A model generated the notes under the pieces. The model was not told where the DNA came from and did not search any database. It saw only the letters and a program-made list of their open reading frames with translations. 64,000 nucleotides of DNA from Anisakis pegreffii. Lineage: Eukaryota > Nematoda > Chromadorea > Rhabditida > Anisakidae. Below are positions 51,901-64,000 of this stretch, piece after piece (within the stretch, counting starts at the first letter, position 1; the number at the start of each line of letters is the position of its first letter). The position numbers were made by a program, and so were the translations under genes. The stretch spans positions 62,001 through 126,000 of the forward strand of contig JAPYMA010001406.1 in assembly GCA_035041965.1 (NCBI GenBank). Reading direction: 5' to 3'.

Positions 51901-54310
51901 ACTTCTTTGAAACAACTTCATCTTCGCCTTCCACCACTCCGAACGACTTCGACAGAAAAGCTTTCTTTTTCATCACTGAAAATACCCTCATATTCTACAC
52001 TTTCGAATAAAGGCAATGTCCATAAGCTGATCACCAAATGATAAGTGCTGTGCTCATTGCTCACAGGACAAGCTCAACGCTTTATGTTTGTGCTATAATG
52101 AATGAGTAGTGCCAAAATTTGACGCTTACCCAAAACACAATCGATTAAGCGAAATCAAACCTGGTATAGCAGAACAAATGGCGAATAGCAGAGAAATCAG
52201 CACGAAAATTCGATGCATCTCGACGCAATTTTAGGGAGTTTGTTTTGTCAACATTTTCTCGTCTTCTTCTTTTTATATGATTTGAAGCGTGAAGAATAAA
52301 GAAGCACTTAGCAACTTTGATCTGAAGCTCTTGAGTGGACTAGTTTTGAGCAGTGTAACCGGAAATTCGAGACATCAACAGCGCTCGAAAAACAGCTTTT
52401 TCGTTGTGTACAATTTGATTCATTCTCAAGAAACAATGAAAATTGGCTGTTTTTAGAGTGATTATATTGGCTAGACGTTCACGCAAATTCAGCACATCCC
52501 ATTCGCAAACTTCTGCAACGAGTCATTTTTCCAAAATAGGGCTCGGTCCTTTGACTCTTCATGCGTTTACAATTTCAAAAACTCACGGAAATTAATCACT
52601 TGTTTATTCCACTAAAATTTTGAAGATTTCTATGCCCAGAAATAGAAAGATATTCTATCCCCTGTTGGAACTATCAGCATTCGAGTTAGCTGATGATTTC
52701 GTAAGCGTTTTCCTGCGTAAATCATAGGAATCAACTGTTTATTTGAGATCAATGCGGATGTTCATCGAAATGGCGCAATGAATAATCGTACGTAATCAAG
52801 CAAATCTAGTGTTGTTTCGTTGATCAGTTCATCCGCACATAAATCATCCACTGATCAGAATGATATGTTCGTTTCTAATAAACCAATCCAATATGTGTGA
52901 GATAATGAACGCCATTCAAATCGATCATGAATGCACAACACTCTGTCGATGAACAATTGCTTGAAGTTCTTTCATAATCACAACCAGTTACAAAAGTTGT
53001 TAAATTGTCGTAGTTTGGCCGATCACTTTTGCGAAAGTGGCAGAAGAGCATTGGTGGGAGATACTCGTCAGCATGTTTCGATGAGCACTATTACACGATA
53101 TTTCATCAACATAATTGATGGCCGGGTTCGTCTAATTGATGAAGCACTGAATACGCATGAATGATTGCTTTTCCTACGATGTTGTGAGAAAATTGCGAAT
53201 TTTTTTTCAAGCATCGATTTTTCGTTTCAAAAATAGTGGAATTCCTTCGTAAGAATTTCAAGTATATGGTGTTTCGTTTTAGAATTTTAGTTGCATTTCA
53301 AATTCGCATATTTCAACGCCTATTGCGTTTGATCAAAAACACGTTCAAAACAGTAAAAAAATCGCTTGTCATGATGAATATCCAGCAAAAATTAATCGAA
53401 TGTCAGCATAGTGATGATTGATTATAATCAAAACGTGCAGAACTGAGCATTAATCGAAGAAACTGATGACAACGTGAACATAGTTGAAGTGATTGGTGGT
53501 GTAAACAGAGATTTTTGAAAGAAACGAAATATTCGTGAACAACAGTTGAAGACGTTCATTGTCTTATTAGTGCACACGAATCACTTTCTGATTCAGAAGT
53601 TTGAAAATGTTGAAAATCACTTTCATCCTTGGATTATCCGAAGTGGAAATCAATTTTAGGAATGAAACTAATGATTTTATTCGATGACAACAGTTCGGTT
53701 TTGCTTACAACATTGAATAATTTGCCGACGATGGTTTAATTCAAAGCAAAAAAAAACAATGAAAAACACATGAATCCAAAGCAAAGTTAGAAATTCGCAA
53801 AGAATTAGTCTCGACAGCATTGAAACTGTAGAAATGAGTGGAAGTTTCGATCATTCATTAGTGATTAGCAATAAGAGAAACTAAAAAGAAGGTTCCGTGA
53901 AAGTCATGTTTTTAGAAGAGCTGTTCTCGTTGAAGATGAACATTCTGGTTGTGTTGTCTCTTCTTTTTCTTGAATATCACCAGCTTTGTTCACTTTCGTC
54001 GTTGGCATTAAGCCTTTCTCAGCAGCCAAATGATGTGGTTCACCATCCGCACTCTTCAAACATAATGCCAATCATATAGATAAGCAACAATTTCTTTCGC
54101 AACGAAAATACATTCTGTTACGAGTTCTCATAGTTCTTTTATTGAGTGACCACAGCTGAGATAAACTAATGCAATGTCAAAACAGCAGTTGAAACGCATA
54201 AATTCGTAAATTTCAAAGGAATCATAGTTTTTTCATCTCGACACAAGAAATGAACTATCATACCATAAAAACAAGTTAATGGAAGTAAAGAACTGAATGA
54301 AATAAGCCGA
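48937..54310. other. Gene-poor stretch
   Basis: About 5.4 kb with short AT-rich frames only. The frames at 51320-51631 and 52931-53164 (plus) have no family or splice support. A possible secreted micro-peptide frame at 53939-54079 is listed separately. AATAAA at 49257-49262 could be the polyadenylation signal of polyprotein gene 2. Confidence 0.5.
53939..54079 (+). CDS. Possible secreted micro-peptide
   Basis: A 46-codon frame starting MNILVVLSLLFLEYHQLCSL, a plausible signal peptide, followed by about 25 polar residues (SQQPNDVVHHPHSSN). Nothing else supports it: no promoter element, paralogue or known family. Confidence 0.15.
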   Translation, partial: NILVVLSLLFLEYHQLCSLSSLALSLSQQPNDVVHHPHSSNIMPII

Positions 54311-57111
54311 TCAGACCAGTAAATAGAGAACTGGATCGAATCGGATATCGTTCCGGTCTTTTGCCTCATCGGGTTCAAATTCAGGATGTTCTATAGTTGT
54401 ACGACCTTCTTCAGTCACATCTCTCGAACCGAGAAGTGCGCCTTTTGAGAGTAATGGCTTCATCAGAAACCTGGAAGGTGCTACAAAATAAATTTGAGGT
54501 AATAACGACGCTAAAAACCGAATTCACTTCACAGCAGTGATGCCAGCTTTGAAAAAATCGACTCAACTCCGGCTATGCGATCTCAGAAAAGAGGAATGAT
54601 AATTGTGGCTTCGACTCAAGCTCTAAAATTTGCTCCCCTTTGGCTCCGGAAAAAGCTACGATACTGGTCTTGGCTCAGGCTAGTGAATGTTTGTTTTTGA
54701 GGAGGTGAAAAAAAATTTTCGACTCCCGGGTTCATGCATGATTACTTCGGAATGGCTCTAAGAAATATGCAATGCATTATATGCGCTACTTTGGAAGCTA
54801 TCTAGTATTGGGATGTTGAACGTATCAAAAGTGTGGAAGCGACCAAAAGTACCCTGAACACCTACAGTAGAGTAGCCCTAGAGTATGTTAACATAGTGAA
54901 CGTTCCTAGAATATTGATGATTCGGAAGTGGCATTTTCAATAATTGACAAATGTGGTTCAGTGTGGATTAGCATATTGTTTAGTTCAGGTGAAATGTAGA
55001 GCAAAATGTTAACTGTTGAAAGAAAATTTCGCTCCTCCAAACAAACAACTTTTTGATTTCGTTCGATATTTGACATTTTGAAAGCATTTCTAGAGAATTT
55101 CTCAGCATTTTCTCTCAGTGCTTCCGTTCAACTAATACGAGAAGTTTTTTCATGAGTGTTAGCGTTCCCAGGATTGCTGATAATGTTATCGTTGTTCACG
55201 GAAAGTTTCGCCCTTGTAGTACCCGACAGATTTGTTATTTACATGTTGTCGAATGAGTCACAATCACTCAATTAATCATTTTCAGTGCGTATGAAATTAT
55301 TCGTTTGCTTTTGTGCTCACACAACGAACAGATAAAAATTGATCTACAAACAACAGTCAGTCACTTACGGATCCAAAATCCAAAAGTAGAAAAGAGGAAT
55401 GATAACAAATACCATCAATAAGGCGACGCTCAAGCCGAACACTCCAGCGAGCGACTGATCGTTTAATGATACGAACGTACCACATTCTGCTGCAAATGTT
55501 AAGCCATCAGTAACTAGTGCTTTTATAGGAAGAAAAGGTGAAACGAGACGAACTCGATCAAGAATTGAACAGCTGAAATCATATTCAATCATATCAATGG
55601 GGACTGTTTGCAATACTCGAATTTTTAAGAATTTTAATCATTTCATGACTCCGTTCATTATTTTATCTTAATGGCAGTTACCAAACTGCAATTTTTCTCT
55701 AATCTTCTTCAAAAAACGCAATATCAAGGATCACTGAATAGAATGAGTGAAACAGAAAACCGATACAGCTGAATAATGAAACTTATTACGAGCAAAAGAA
55801 GTTCTCTTTCCATTCATTCTCGGATTGGAACTAACCAAGGGTCGTTGCATTCATTTCTCCTCAGTACGAACTTTTCCAGTCCCAAACGTTTCTCTAACGA
55901 CCTTTCGATAGGAATGTTGGGTCGAATCTGACCAACGTAAAGGAACTGAACATGTTTAGATATCTTAATTTAAAGAAGCATCCAAATTTGAATAAAGCTC
56001 ATCTAAATGTATACTGAACATTCTAATATTTATTTTGAGGGTGAAACGTTTTTTACTATATTTTTTGCTTGTTTTTTTCGGTTCAAAACATTTAAATCTC
56101 ACAATCAGTCGATCTCATGCATACAAAAAACGATCCGCTAATGAAAAACGTGCCTTCTTATTGGAGGGAGACAATTCGATTAATAATTTCAACAATAGAA
56201 TTTGCATGATTCTGAGCATTTATCTCATACATTATCGTGTTCAAATTAGCCATTCAGATGGCCTCATGTTGGTGACATTTAGCAAACATCTCACATCTGT
56301 TTTGCATGAATTCATCATTTTTGTTTATTTTTATGATCATTTAACAGTGCCATTCACGGGACACTGCAAACAAAACAAAACAGTTTCATTGCGATTAAAA
56401 AATGCAAAATTCCATTAATGTTGTTCTCTTTTGTTGTAAGACGAGGTTGAGAATATTTCGAGACGAAAACAAGATTTTTTTGTTGGGCGAATGACCTTCA
56501 AGTAATAGGTGACGGAAACTATCCGATATGATCGCTATTGGAACGCATCTTGGCTGCTCTTACTTCATCCGCATTGTTTCCTTCACCCAACAATTTTTTT
56601 CTTAGTTTTTTTTAAACTATACGTACATGCAAACCCGTAGGTGCATCATTACACTCACCTCACATCGTTTGAAATGCCTTTCACACCGTTCGCGATTGGA
56701 AAACTTTGTAAATTCGGGTTTATCGGTAATGCACTCTGACTCTTACATATTTGAAGAGCAATATCGGACCATCAAAACGAGTAGTTCCCTCACCAGGCTG
56801 CAAGAATCGCTGATTGGCGTTCGTTTCCTTGCAAAATCTGACTCAACAAAAGAAAATTCATGAACAAAGAGCATGATCGAATAAATTTGCTTATCGTTAG
56901 ATCATTGCAGACTGTCTGAAGGCGCAAACTCAACTCAAATGCACTGTTCAAGACAATATTATGTTCCGATTTTCTACAGCAAGAAATTGGTGGTGTCCTT
57001 TCAACTGAATGTCTCATAATCTACACAATCAATCGCTTGCAGTTACTGTTTTGTTTAGCGATAGTAAGATTACCTGCAGCATAAAATTCCTCCGTCTGAT
57101 GCACACCGAAT
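54311..57111 (-). CDS. Unrecognised single-pass membrane protein, C-terminal part
   Basis: No family recognised. Minus-strand exons, in order: 57111-57074 (weak), 56735-56659, 55927-55836, 55572-55369 and 54470-54311 (TGA). All borders are GT/AG and all phases agree. The extracellular part is charged with spaced Cys (NRERCERHFKRCE; RRNECNDPC). Exon 55572-55369 ends in one hydrophobic segment (FGLSVALLMVFVIIPLFYFW). The last exon gives a tail of about 53 residues, first basic-hydrophobic (FLMKPLLSKGALLGSRD) then acidic (EHPEFEPDEAKDRND), ending YLLV. The 5' end is missing; a protein-like stretch on the same strand near 57.45-57.6 kb (EYIRVPDVPYGCSVDYDKVR) may belong to it, but its phase does not fit the weak first exon. 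The last two exons are the most credible. Confidence 0.4.
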
Positions 57112-58290
57112 CTTTATGGGTCACTTTTGAAAAAATTTTTTTGCAAAATCTCAGAGAGCCATGATTAACTCAATGTGCGGACTCAGTATCAATGCAAAAT
57201 AAGAATGAGGGATTACTTATGAACAAATTTGTTTTTGTTGATTTGTTTGCTTTTTTTGGTGTAGTTGCAATGGAACGAATTGAATTAGGGAACGTCTGAT
57301 TGCAGTCTGATGCACAATCGGTCGTTCATTCCGAAAACATTATTGTGTCATCTGGAATGGTATCAAATTTACAGATGAATTAGAGATGCACATTGCTCGA
57401 AGAGAATGGTGTTAATAATGATGATTGCTTGTGTGTATTATTGAGTTTGGAATCACTGATGCGACGAGCTAATCGAACGCACTTTATCGTAATCCACACT
57501 GCATCCATATGGCACATCTGGAACGCGAATGTATTCCAATCCACATTGGCGCAAACCACTGCTGCTGCTGCTGCCACAAATGTTATTATTATCGTTTGTG
57601 TATTTTGATTCTACTTCTTTTTTTTTTAGCAAGCATTGACATTTTTGCATCAGCAAATATCTACTACATTTTGCGTTTTCGTCTGTTTCTTTTTTTTGTT
57701 CCATCAAACTCATAAATCACCAAAACAACCCAAAAATATTCAACCATCGCGGTTGTATTTGACGTTTCATTTGAAATAGCATATTCACAAACTCACCGCT
57801 CGTAAAGAGCACCATAAATTCATCGAGAATCATCGTCAATGCAACATTTCAAAAGAGAAGTTTCTTCTCATTGTTAGTATCCTCGGAAGTTTCTCAATCG
57901 TCTAAAAATGAAAGACAACTCGTGACGTCACGTAAAGATGATGTGTTTAAAGCTTTTATTTGTAAAATTTATGTATATTAACAAGAACACCAGCAGTGTA
58001 AACATTTTGAGAGTATTTTACAGAAAACGACAACAAACAAAAATAACTTTTTCAAAACGGATATCACATAGAGAAAACAATTCAAGGCGACAATTTTACC
58101 AAATGAATTCTAAAAAAAAGTGCGACCCGACGCGATTTATTCGTACACGTATGAAAAGAAACCAAACATAATAGTCATTTACCAATATACACTATTGGCA
58201 AAACAATCTGAAAATGCTAATGTCCAATGGATGAAGAAACACACAATCAATACTAATTCTGCAAATTTTCGATTCTTCTTGATATTCTAG

Positions 58291-58459
58291 CTTTTCAAAG
58301 ACTAAAATCGCTGCTTCCAGAGGGGAAATATCAGTCGGTACTTATGACAATGATTCGAAAGAGTCAGATAGTTCCGCAACGTTTCACGATAAATCTAGTG
58401 CCTCTGAAGTCTGCTTTCTCGATCAAAGCTATTGTCTTGAGAAAACGTTTGTTGAATAG
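58291..58459 (+). CDS. Possible terminal exon, Ser/Asp-rich
   Basis: A good acceptor (GATATTCTAG) is followed by 56 in-phase codons ending in TAG. The translation is polar and Ser/Asp/Glu-rich (GTYDNDSKESDSSATFHDKS) and looks like a protein tail. No preceding exon was found on this strand and the neighbours lie on the minus strand, so it may be chance. Confidence 0.2.
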
Positions 58460-59474
58460 GGGTAAAAGATGTTGACAAATAAAGATTCGTTGTTTAAAGA
58501 TGCTGATTTATATATGCGTATTGCTGATCTATGTGTGGGTATAGATGCTGATTTGTATGGGTACTGATTCATAGTCGTTGTCTGATTATACGCGATGAAA
58601 TATGGGTATTGTTGCGATGGTTAGGTTTAGAGCCCATAAATCATTTGAAAATGGTCGAGAGATACGATGCATACAACGGAAGCAGACAATTACGTTCCGA
58701 TCAAGTTTTTGGACCTAGAAAAATTCCAACTGACTTCGAGTTCCACATTCAACTATCAAAAAATTGTCGAAATGCAAAACCATAAGACGTGACCAATCAA
58801 GAAACAATACAATTCAAAGAAATGTCAAATCATTAAAAGTACGTCTTATTCATATATGGAGTGAAACAAGCATTAACGAAAATAACATTTTTCAAAATTA
58901 TTTTGTGCCATTTTGATCGTTCTAGATTGTTGAATCGAGTGAGTGATTAACAAATCCGAATCAAATTAACCGTTCTTAGCTGTAATTCATCGTGCATGCT
59001 TAGCTACATCTTCATAAGGGATAAAAATTATCTAGAACCGTCTTGATGCAAATGAATCTTAAAAACGCTCAAAATTGTGCAACACGGAAATATTACCGAA
59101 ATAAGAAGTCGATATTGTCTAGCAGCTAAACAGCCGATTCAAAAGAAAATCTGTGGAGCAATGGGCTATTTTCTCGATAAATGCTACAGCTACGGAGCAA
59201 TGTACTTCGTAGACGAGGTACAAAAGCGGTTCGATGAGTTTCATTTGTGAGTTACCGGGTGACATACGGCAACTGAATTATCAGTTGAGTGGTTTCGTTA
59301 CATGCGATGGATATCATGTTGAAACAAAAGAAACACATCGATGATCACGTTCTGGTTTGATGATCAACGCTGCAAATCGGTTGCATTCGTCCGTGTTCGC
59401 GAGCTAATTTCTTGCGACTGCGACTAGAAGCAGTGATGCAAACGACGATTAGGTGCGTGCTCGATGATTGCCGG

Positions 59475-61724
59475 CTATCGTTTGACATGTGATTCAGATT
59501 CGATTGTTTCGTGAAGAATGCGTAGACACTTTTCTGCGCTGAACTGTTTGCCCGAATAGTCTTTATCGAGTAATGCGGCCAAATACTGAATGTATTTGCT
59601 GGCGATTCGAAGTATGGCCAGTTTTGAGAGTTTCGTCTCGCTATCGCACGGTAACAATCCGCGTAGTTCATCGAAAGTGGCCGCAATCGTTTGCACACGA
59701 GTTCGTTCTCGGGCATTTGCTTCGCACCTATAAGCACTACATTTGATCAATTTCAAATAAAGCACTTGTTCCGGTGAAAAAAATGAAAATAAGGCGACAA
59801 ATTCTCACTGATACTACTTCTTACATTCAATCTTCAAAACATTTTGCAATGATCACGAAAATGGGCACTTTTGATAACACGATTTGATGTCGGAGCATTT
59901 TTTTGCTGATGCGCTTGCAGATGAAAACGAGAGTTTTGTAGAAAAACTGCGAAAGATTTCGCATAGGTATTGCCGTGTGAAAGTATTACTGGAGACTGAC
60001 TAGCGTTACTACGTTCTCTAAAAATATCGCTCACAAACTGAAAACATCATGATGCAAAAGTAGGATGAATTACTCTTTGTAAAAGTGCTCAGAGCTGCAA
60101 TTTTGAAATCCGAACTGACTGAAACACGATTCTGTGATCGTTTGCGGAAGCCTTTCATAGTTGCAAATGAATTAGAGTGGAAAGGATTGATGTGAGAAAA
60201 TCACTGTTAATGAACTCTGTCTTAAGAGTAAAGATGAAGACGATATCCAGTAATGTGAAGAGGTTTTATTCGCTGAGATTTGCCGATAGTTTCAAGTAAA
60301 CAGTGGAGCACTGTTCAACAGCTGGACGAATGAACGTCTCGACTAATGACAAGAATCGTATCGTTAGCAGTAGTACGCAACAAGTGCCGTGTACACTGTT
60401 GAGTGTGTGCAATTAACCTTGTTGCATTTTGGAGTGTTTTTGAAGAGGTGTCAAGCACACCTGCATACGTAAATATTGAAACAAACTTGAATGCCAACCT
60501 CTTTTCAACGGTGACATTCTTGTAGTTTTTCTTGCATCGATTTCCGGTTGTTGGGTTTATCACATATCCAACGCTTTGCTCATCTTTAGGTTTTTGATCG
60601 TCTTCAGTTGAACCATCGTGATCTGGTAGCGCTTTCAGCTGGACGCTCTTCACCGTGTATGACCTTGATGTGGATGGTAGCAATGATTTTCCGTCCAATA
60701 ACGAGAATACACCCAAGAGATTACTGGATCGCCGTGCATTGAAACAACTGAACAGAAGTGACGATGCCACTGAGATGTGCTTCTGATTGGAAGCTAATTC
60801 TTTGACAAGGCTGAGATTCGTTTCCGTGGAGACGGTATGAAATCGTCGTGATTTCATCGATAAATCGATTGGCACTGATTGCGAGAATGAGCCGGAGATG
60901 TGCTTCGGATCAGTGGGAACTCTTTGATCTTCATCCATTTCCAAGTCGGAAATCATCGATGACTTGCTGCTGCATGGCGATGACGAGCCGGCGCGACACC
61001 TGCAATAAAACCATACTTGCAATCTAATCGTTTTGCTGCATAAGATTAGTATCGTTCAAAAGCCTCGAATGCTCTCTCTTGCTTACAGCAATCGCAGTTC
61101 GGATTCAGGTGGAATTTTGCTCATTAGCTCTTATTGCATTAGTCTTTTGTGAACTTTTACACCATGTAATTGTTTGCAAATGAATCTGCAGTAATAGGAG
61201 CAAGACAAACAGCTGGCTAACGATGCATTGATCGCAAAGAAGGAAAATTATTCTCCACCGAACTAAATGCCACAATTATGCACGCTCTAAGTAAAAGTGC
61301 AATTGAGGTTTGTGTCAAGGGAGGTGTTCGTTTCTAGCAAAAAAACGATGAAGCAAATCAGCTGCGAATAATTTTTTTCATGCAAACTATTTTCTGGAAA
61401 ATGACAACGATTATTTACAGTGTTCACTTCAATGCACTGTTACGACGAACTTTCTTGGTTTATTGAATGATAGCTGGCGACTTAATCCAACTTGTGAAAA
61501 GTGCTCGCACACGAAAATGGTCTCAGAAAGGAACGTGAGCAATGAGACGAGTAGATGAATGAGTACCTCGTCTCGAGTTTAGCACGTTCTCGTGACGGAA
61601 GACTGAAATCGATCGGTGCATCACCCGTCTCGATGGTGGTTGTTTGATTAAGAAAACGTCGCTTCTTGAGTGGCAAATGTGACTGTGATGAATTTGATGA
61701 GGGCAATTGAATTATGTCGCACAT
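59475..61724 (-). CDS. ATOH8: bHLH transcription factor, Net/ATOH8 family
   Basis: Nuclear class A bHLH protein, expected to bind E-boxes with an E-protein partner. Exons 61724-61567, 60999-60499 and 59727-59475; 158, 501 and 253 nt sum to exactly 304 codons, so 303 aa. The exon 2/3 junction falls in the basic region and restores VEKRCEANARERTRVQTI (about 217-234). Helix 2 reads TKLSKLAILRIASKYIQYL, followed by LDKDYS. ANARERTRV, LSKLAILRIA and the DYS after helix 2 point to Net/ATOH8 rather than atonal or NHLH. N-terminal features: basic LKKRRF (19-24, possible NLS), PIDFSLP (37-43) and PIDLSMK (96-102). The last matches the PxDLS motif that recruits the CtBP corepressor, which fits a repressor role. 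The ATG directly follows TTTTTCCAG, so it is either trans-spliced there or joined to an upstream non-coding exon. Confidence 0.88.
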
Positions 61725-64000
61725 CTGGAAAAAGCAGACTCGATTAGACTCATTCCATCAAAAATTCTACCGAAATGAAACGAATAGCCACCAATCAATC
61801 ACACAACCAGCTGAGCTACGTTCGTTGACCAAAGTTGATTGGAGTTAGTGGTCTAAAGCACCTCGTCAACACTCACTGATACACATACATATACATTGGA
61901 ATGAACGATTTGGAGTTAGTTGGTTTGTTGTGCCTCCAAAGCAACAATGATGATGAATTATGTATGCACACTATTATCCTACAGACCTATTTGGTTATTC
62001 ACTCAGATTAATCGGTTAAGAATAGCAAGAGCAAATAGATACGCATATACGTACACATACCTAAAAGCATTCAAATAGAAGGATCTGATATGAAAGGATA
62101 GTAGGACGCGACAGGATAGGAGGATAATGTGTGTACATGTATCTATATATCAACACAAACAAACAAACAAGCAGATTTAAACAATGATAATTAATGCCGT
62201 GGCGTTCCCATAGAAGGGCTAAAAGAAGGTCATCATTAGTTATGATCATCCGTTTGGAAAGGTTGACGATGCTGACTGGGATGGATGATACTTTCAAAGA
62301 GTGTTGTGGATGGACGATGCTAGTGTTGGTGGTTGGCTGATTCTGCTCTGCTCTCATCTGAGCTCAGCTCATCTCATCTAAGCGAACATCGAAGAAGACA
62401 TCGAATGCCAGCTGCGACCTCCAGGTGTTGCTAGCTCCTCCTCCAACCTAACTAACATTCATCGTCGTCGTTTACTAGCAAGATCGATCATTGTTTTGGT
62501 CAGGCAAAAGATCTATGGCATGAACGTACATATACAAACATACACACATACGCACACAATGTACGAGTGTTAACAAAAAACACTGTTTATTCTACTGTTT
62601 TTTTTGTCGTTCAAATGATGGATGCACTTATAGGAGAAGAGAAGGAAGATGTATTGCTTGCTGCTTAGGATAGGGTAGGGTAAAAGGAATTGCTGATTGG
62701 ATCGTAAGGATTTAATCAGCAATCCACAGATATTCTTCTTTTTTTTAAAAAAAATTCTTTTGTAAGTTACAATTTGCTAAATTGAACTGATCAAATCTGG
62801 CGGTTGGTCGTCGTTATTCACTCGGAACGCACCCAACAGCTGGTTGTCGTCTTTCGCTCAAGCGTATTGACGCCTTTCAAAAGGCACCGCGGCATTCTTC
62901 TGCTCAGTGTGACATTAAAACATTTGTTGAGTGCCGCTGGTAGCTGATTAATCATTTCTTAAAATCAACATACTCATTGAGGATACAAGGAAAATATGTG
63001 CGTGTAGTTATGTCTGTCACCCATTGTTCGCGTACAATAAACATTACGGGCCAAATGAATGATGAATAATGGAAGGCGTCATGCAGGTGGCACCAATCAT
63101 ATTGTGTGATAAGTCGAATATTGTTCGATAAGATGAACTGAGTGCTTGACTTGAATCACTCACAAACCAAAGAGGTCCTCTTCACGTAAACACTCGACGG
63201 TACCACAGCAAATCGCTTTAGTCAGAAAAGTTTTCAGTTGTGTTGGATATACGCTGAAGAATGCTGGCGACATCTTCGTTCGTTCAGATGCTACGATTGA
63301 TGAAAACAAAAACGTTGCAAACGCAACAAAGCTCTCCGAAAAACAATCGCAACCAATTGGACTGCATAAAAAAAGTCGTTGCTAAGTTAAACAGCAAAAT
63401 CCCATGAGAGATCCTCGTGATCGTATGAATCCACCTGCCCTGCATGTGTTCCAATGTCAGTTGTTTCAAGCGCTTGACTGAACGGTTTTTGGTCAATTGA
63501 TTAAAAACTGACGTCTTTTTACCACCCTCAATTGCAATTCACGTAAGACATCGTCGGAATGTTGGAATTCAACGATTACTAGAGTAAATGTTCTAAATGC
63601 ACTTGAGAATATCGAAATGAAACCAATAGTGTGAAAATTATTGGATTACTTTCTGATTTTTTTTTTGGATTCGAATGTTCCCCTTAATTTGATTAACAAA
63701 GCGTTGATTAACAAAACTGAACGCGTTTCAAAACTGCTGCACGACAAAGATAAAACGTAATCAAGGATTGAAATTCTTGGAAAAGGTTTGGTTTCTTTTT
63801 CAGTTCATAAATGTGCTTCCAGAAGCTGAATGAAATATGCTCAGATCCGTACGTACGTAAGAGATAACTGCAAAACTATGCTGAACGCAACCATTAGGTA
63901 GATTTTCCGATAAGGTGCGACCCGATTGAAGTGATCTCTGCATGGAAGCAAAGAAAAGCAGTCTAGCCTAGATAGTGTCAACGAATGTCTTGTATTGATA
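61725..64000. other. Upstream region of the bHLH gene
   Basis: No gene supported. Minus-strand frames at 62061-62357 and 63284-63496 have no domain or splice support. The region is rich in short simple repeats (for example CTCAGCTCATCTCATC near 62360) and contains CAGCTG E-box sequences, for example near 61809 and 62410. Confidence 0.4.

Noticed and set aside
56041..56418. Hydrophobic-start open frame of about 125 codons
   Set aside because: No ATG at its start, AT-rich composition and no domain; the leader-like residues come from a T-rich run.
59345..59737. 130-codon frame overlapping the bHLH exon
   Set aside because: It is the out-of-frame reading of the ATOH8-like exon 3; the other frame carries the bHLH domain.

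Overview
The window looks like nuclear DNA of a nematode. It is AT-rich, its genes are split by many GT-AG introns with the short TTTTCAG-type 3' splice sites typical of nematodes, and one start codon directly abuts such a site, as at trans-spliced leaders. A parasitic (ascarid- or spirurid-like) species is a guess from base composition and from the secreted tandem-repeat proteins; nothing here fixes the species.

Layout. 0.05-2.55 kb, minus strand: the 3' part of an unrecognised multi-exon gene. 2.6-15.6 kb: mostly non-coding, with microsatellites and two small dispersed repeat pairs. 15.6-16.7 kb, plus strand: a possible three-exon orphan gene. 20.5-32.9 kb, plus strand: a complete 30-exon 5-oxoprolinase gene (gamma-glutamyl cycle, glutathione salvage) in which every exon-exon phase agrees. 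33-40 kb: no convincing gene, one strong hairpin. 40.3-43.0 kb and 46.8-48.9 kb, plus strand: two paralogous two-exon genes for secreted tandem-repeat polyproteins. Each has a signal-peptide exon and then one large repeat exon whose units are separated by RKKR-type convertase sites. Both have the same TATA element about 52-54 bp before the ATG. Between them lies an inverted repeat with 559-bp arms. 54.3-57.1 kb, minus strand: part of an unrecognised single-pass membrane protein gene. 59.5-61.7 kb, minus strand: a three-exon bHLH gene of the Net/ATOH8 family with two PxDLS-like corepressor-binding motifs. 61.7-64 kb: its likely upstream region.

The genes do not form one pathway. The most unusual content is the repeat-polyprotein pair, whose cleavage junctions and peptide ends are conserved while the peptide middles have diverged (Ala/Pro-rich in one, Glu-rich in the other). 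All gene models were built by hand from splice signals and reading-frame phase; no transcript or database evidence was available.
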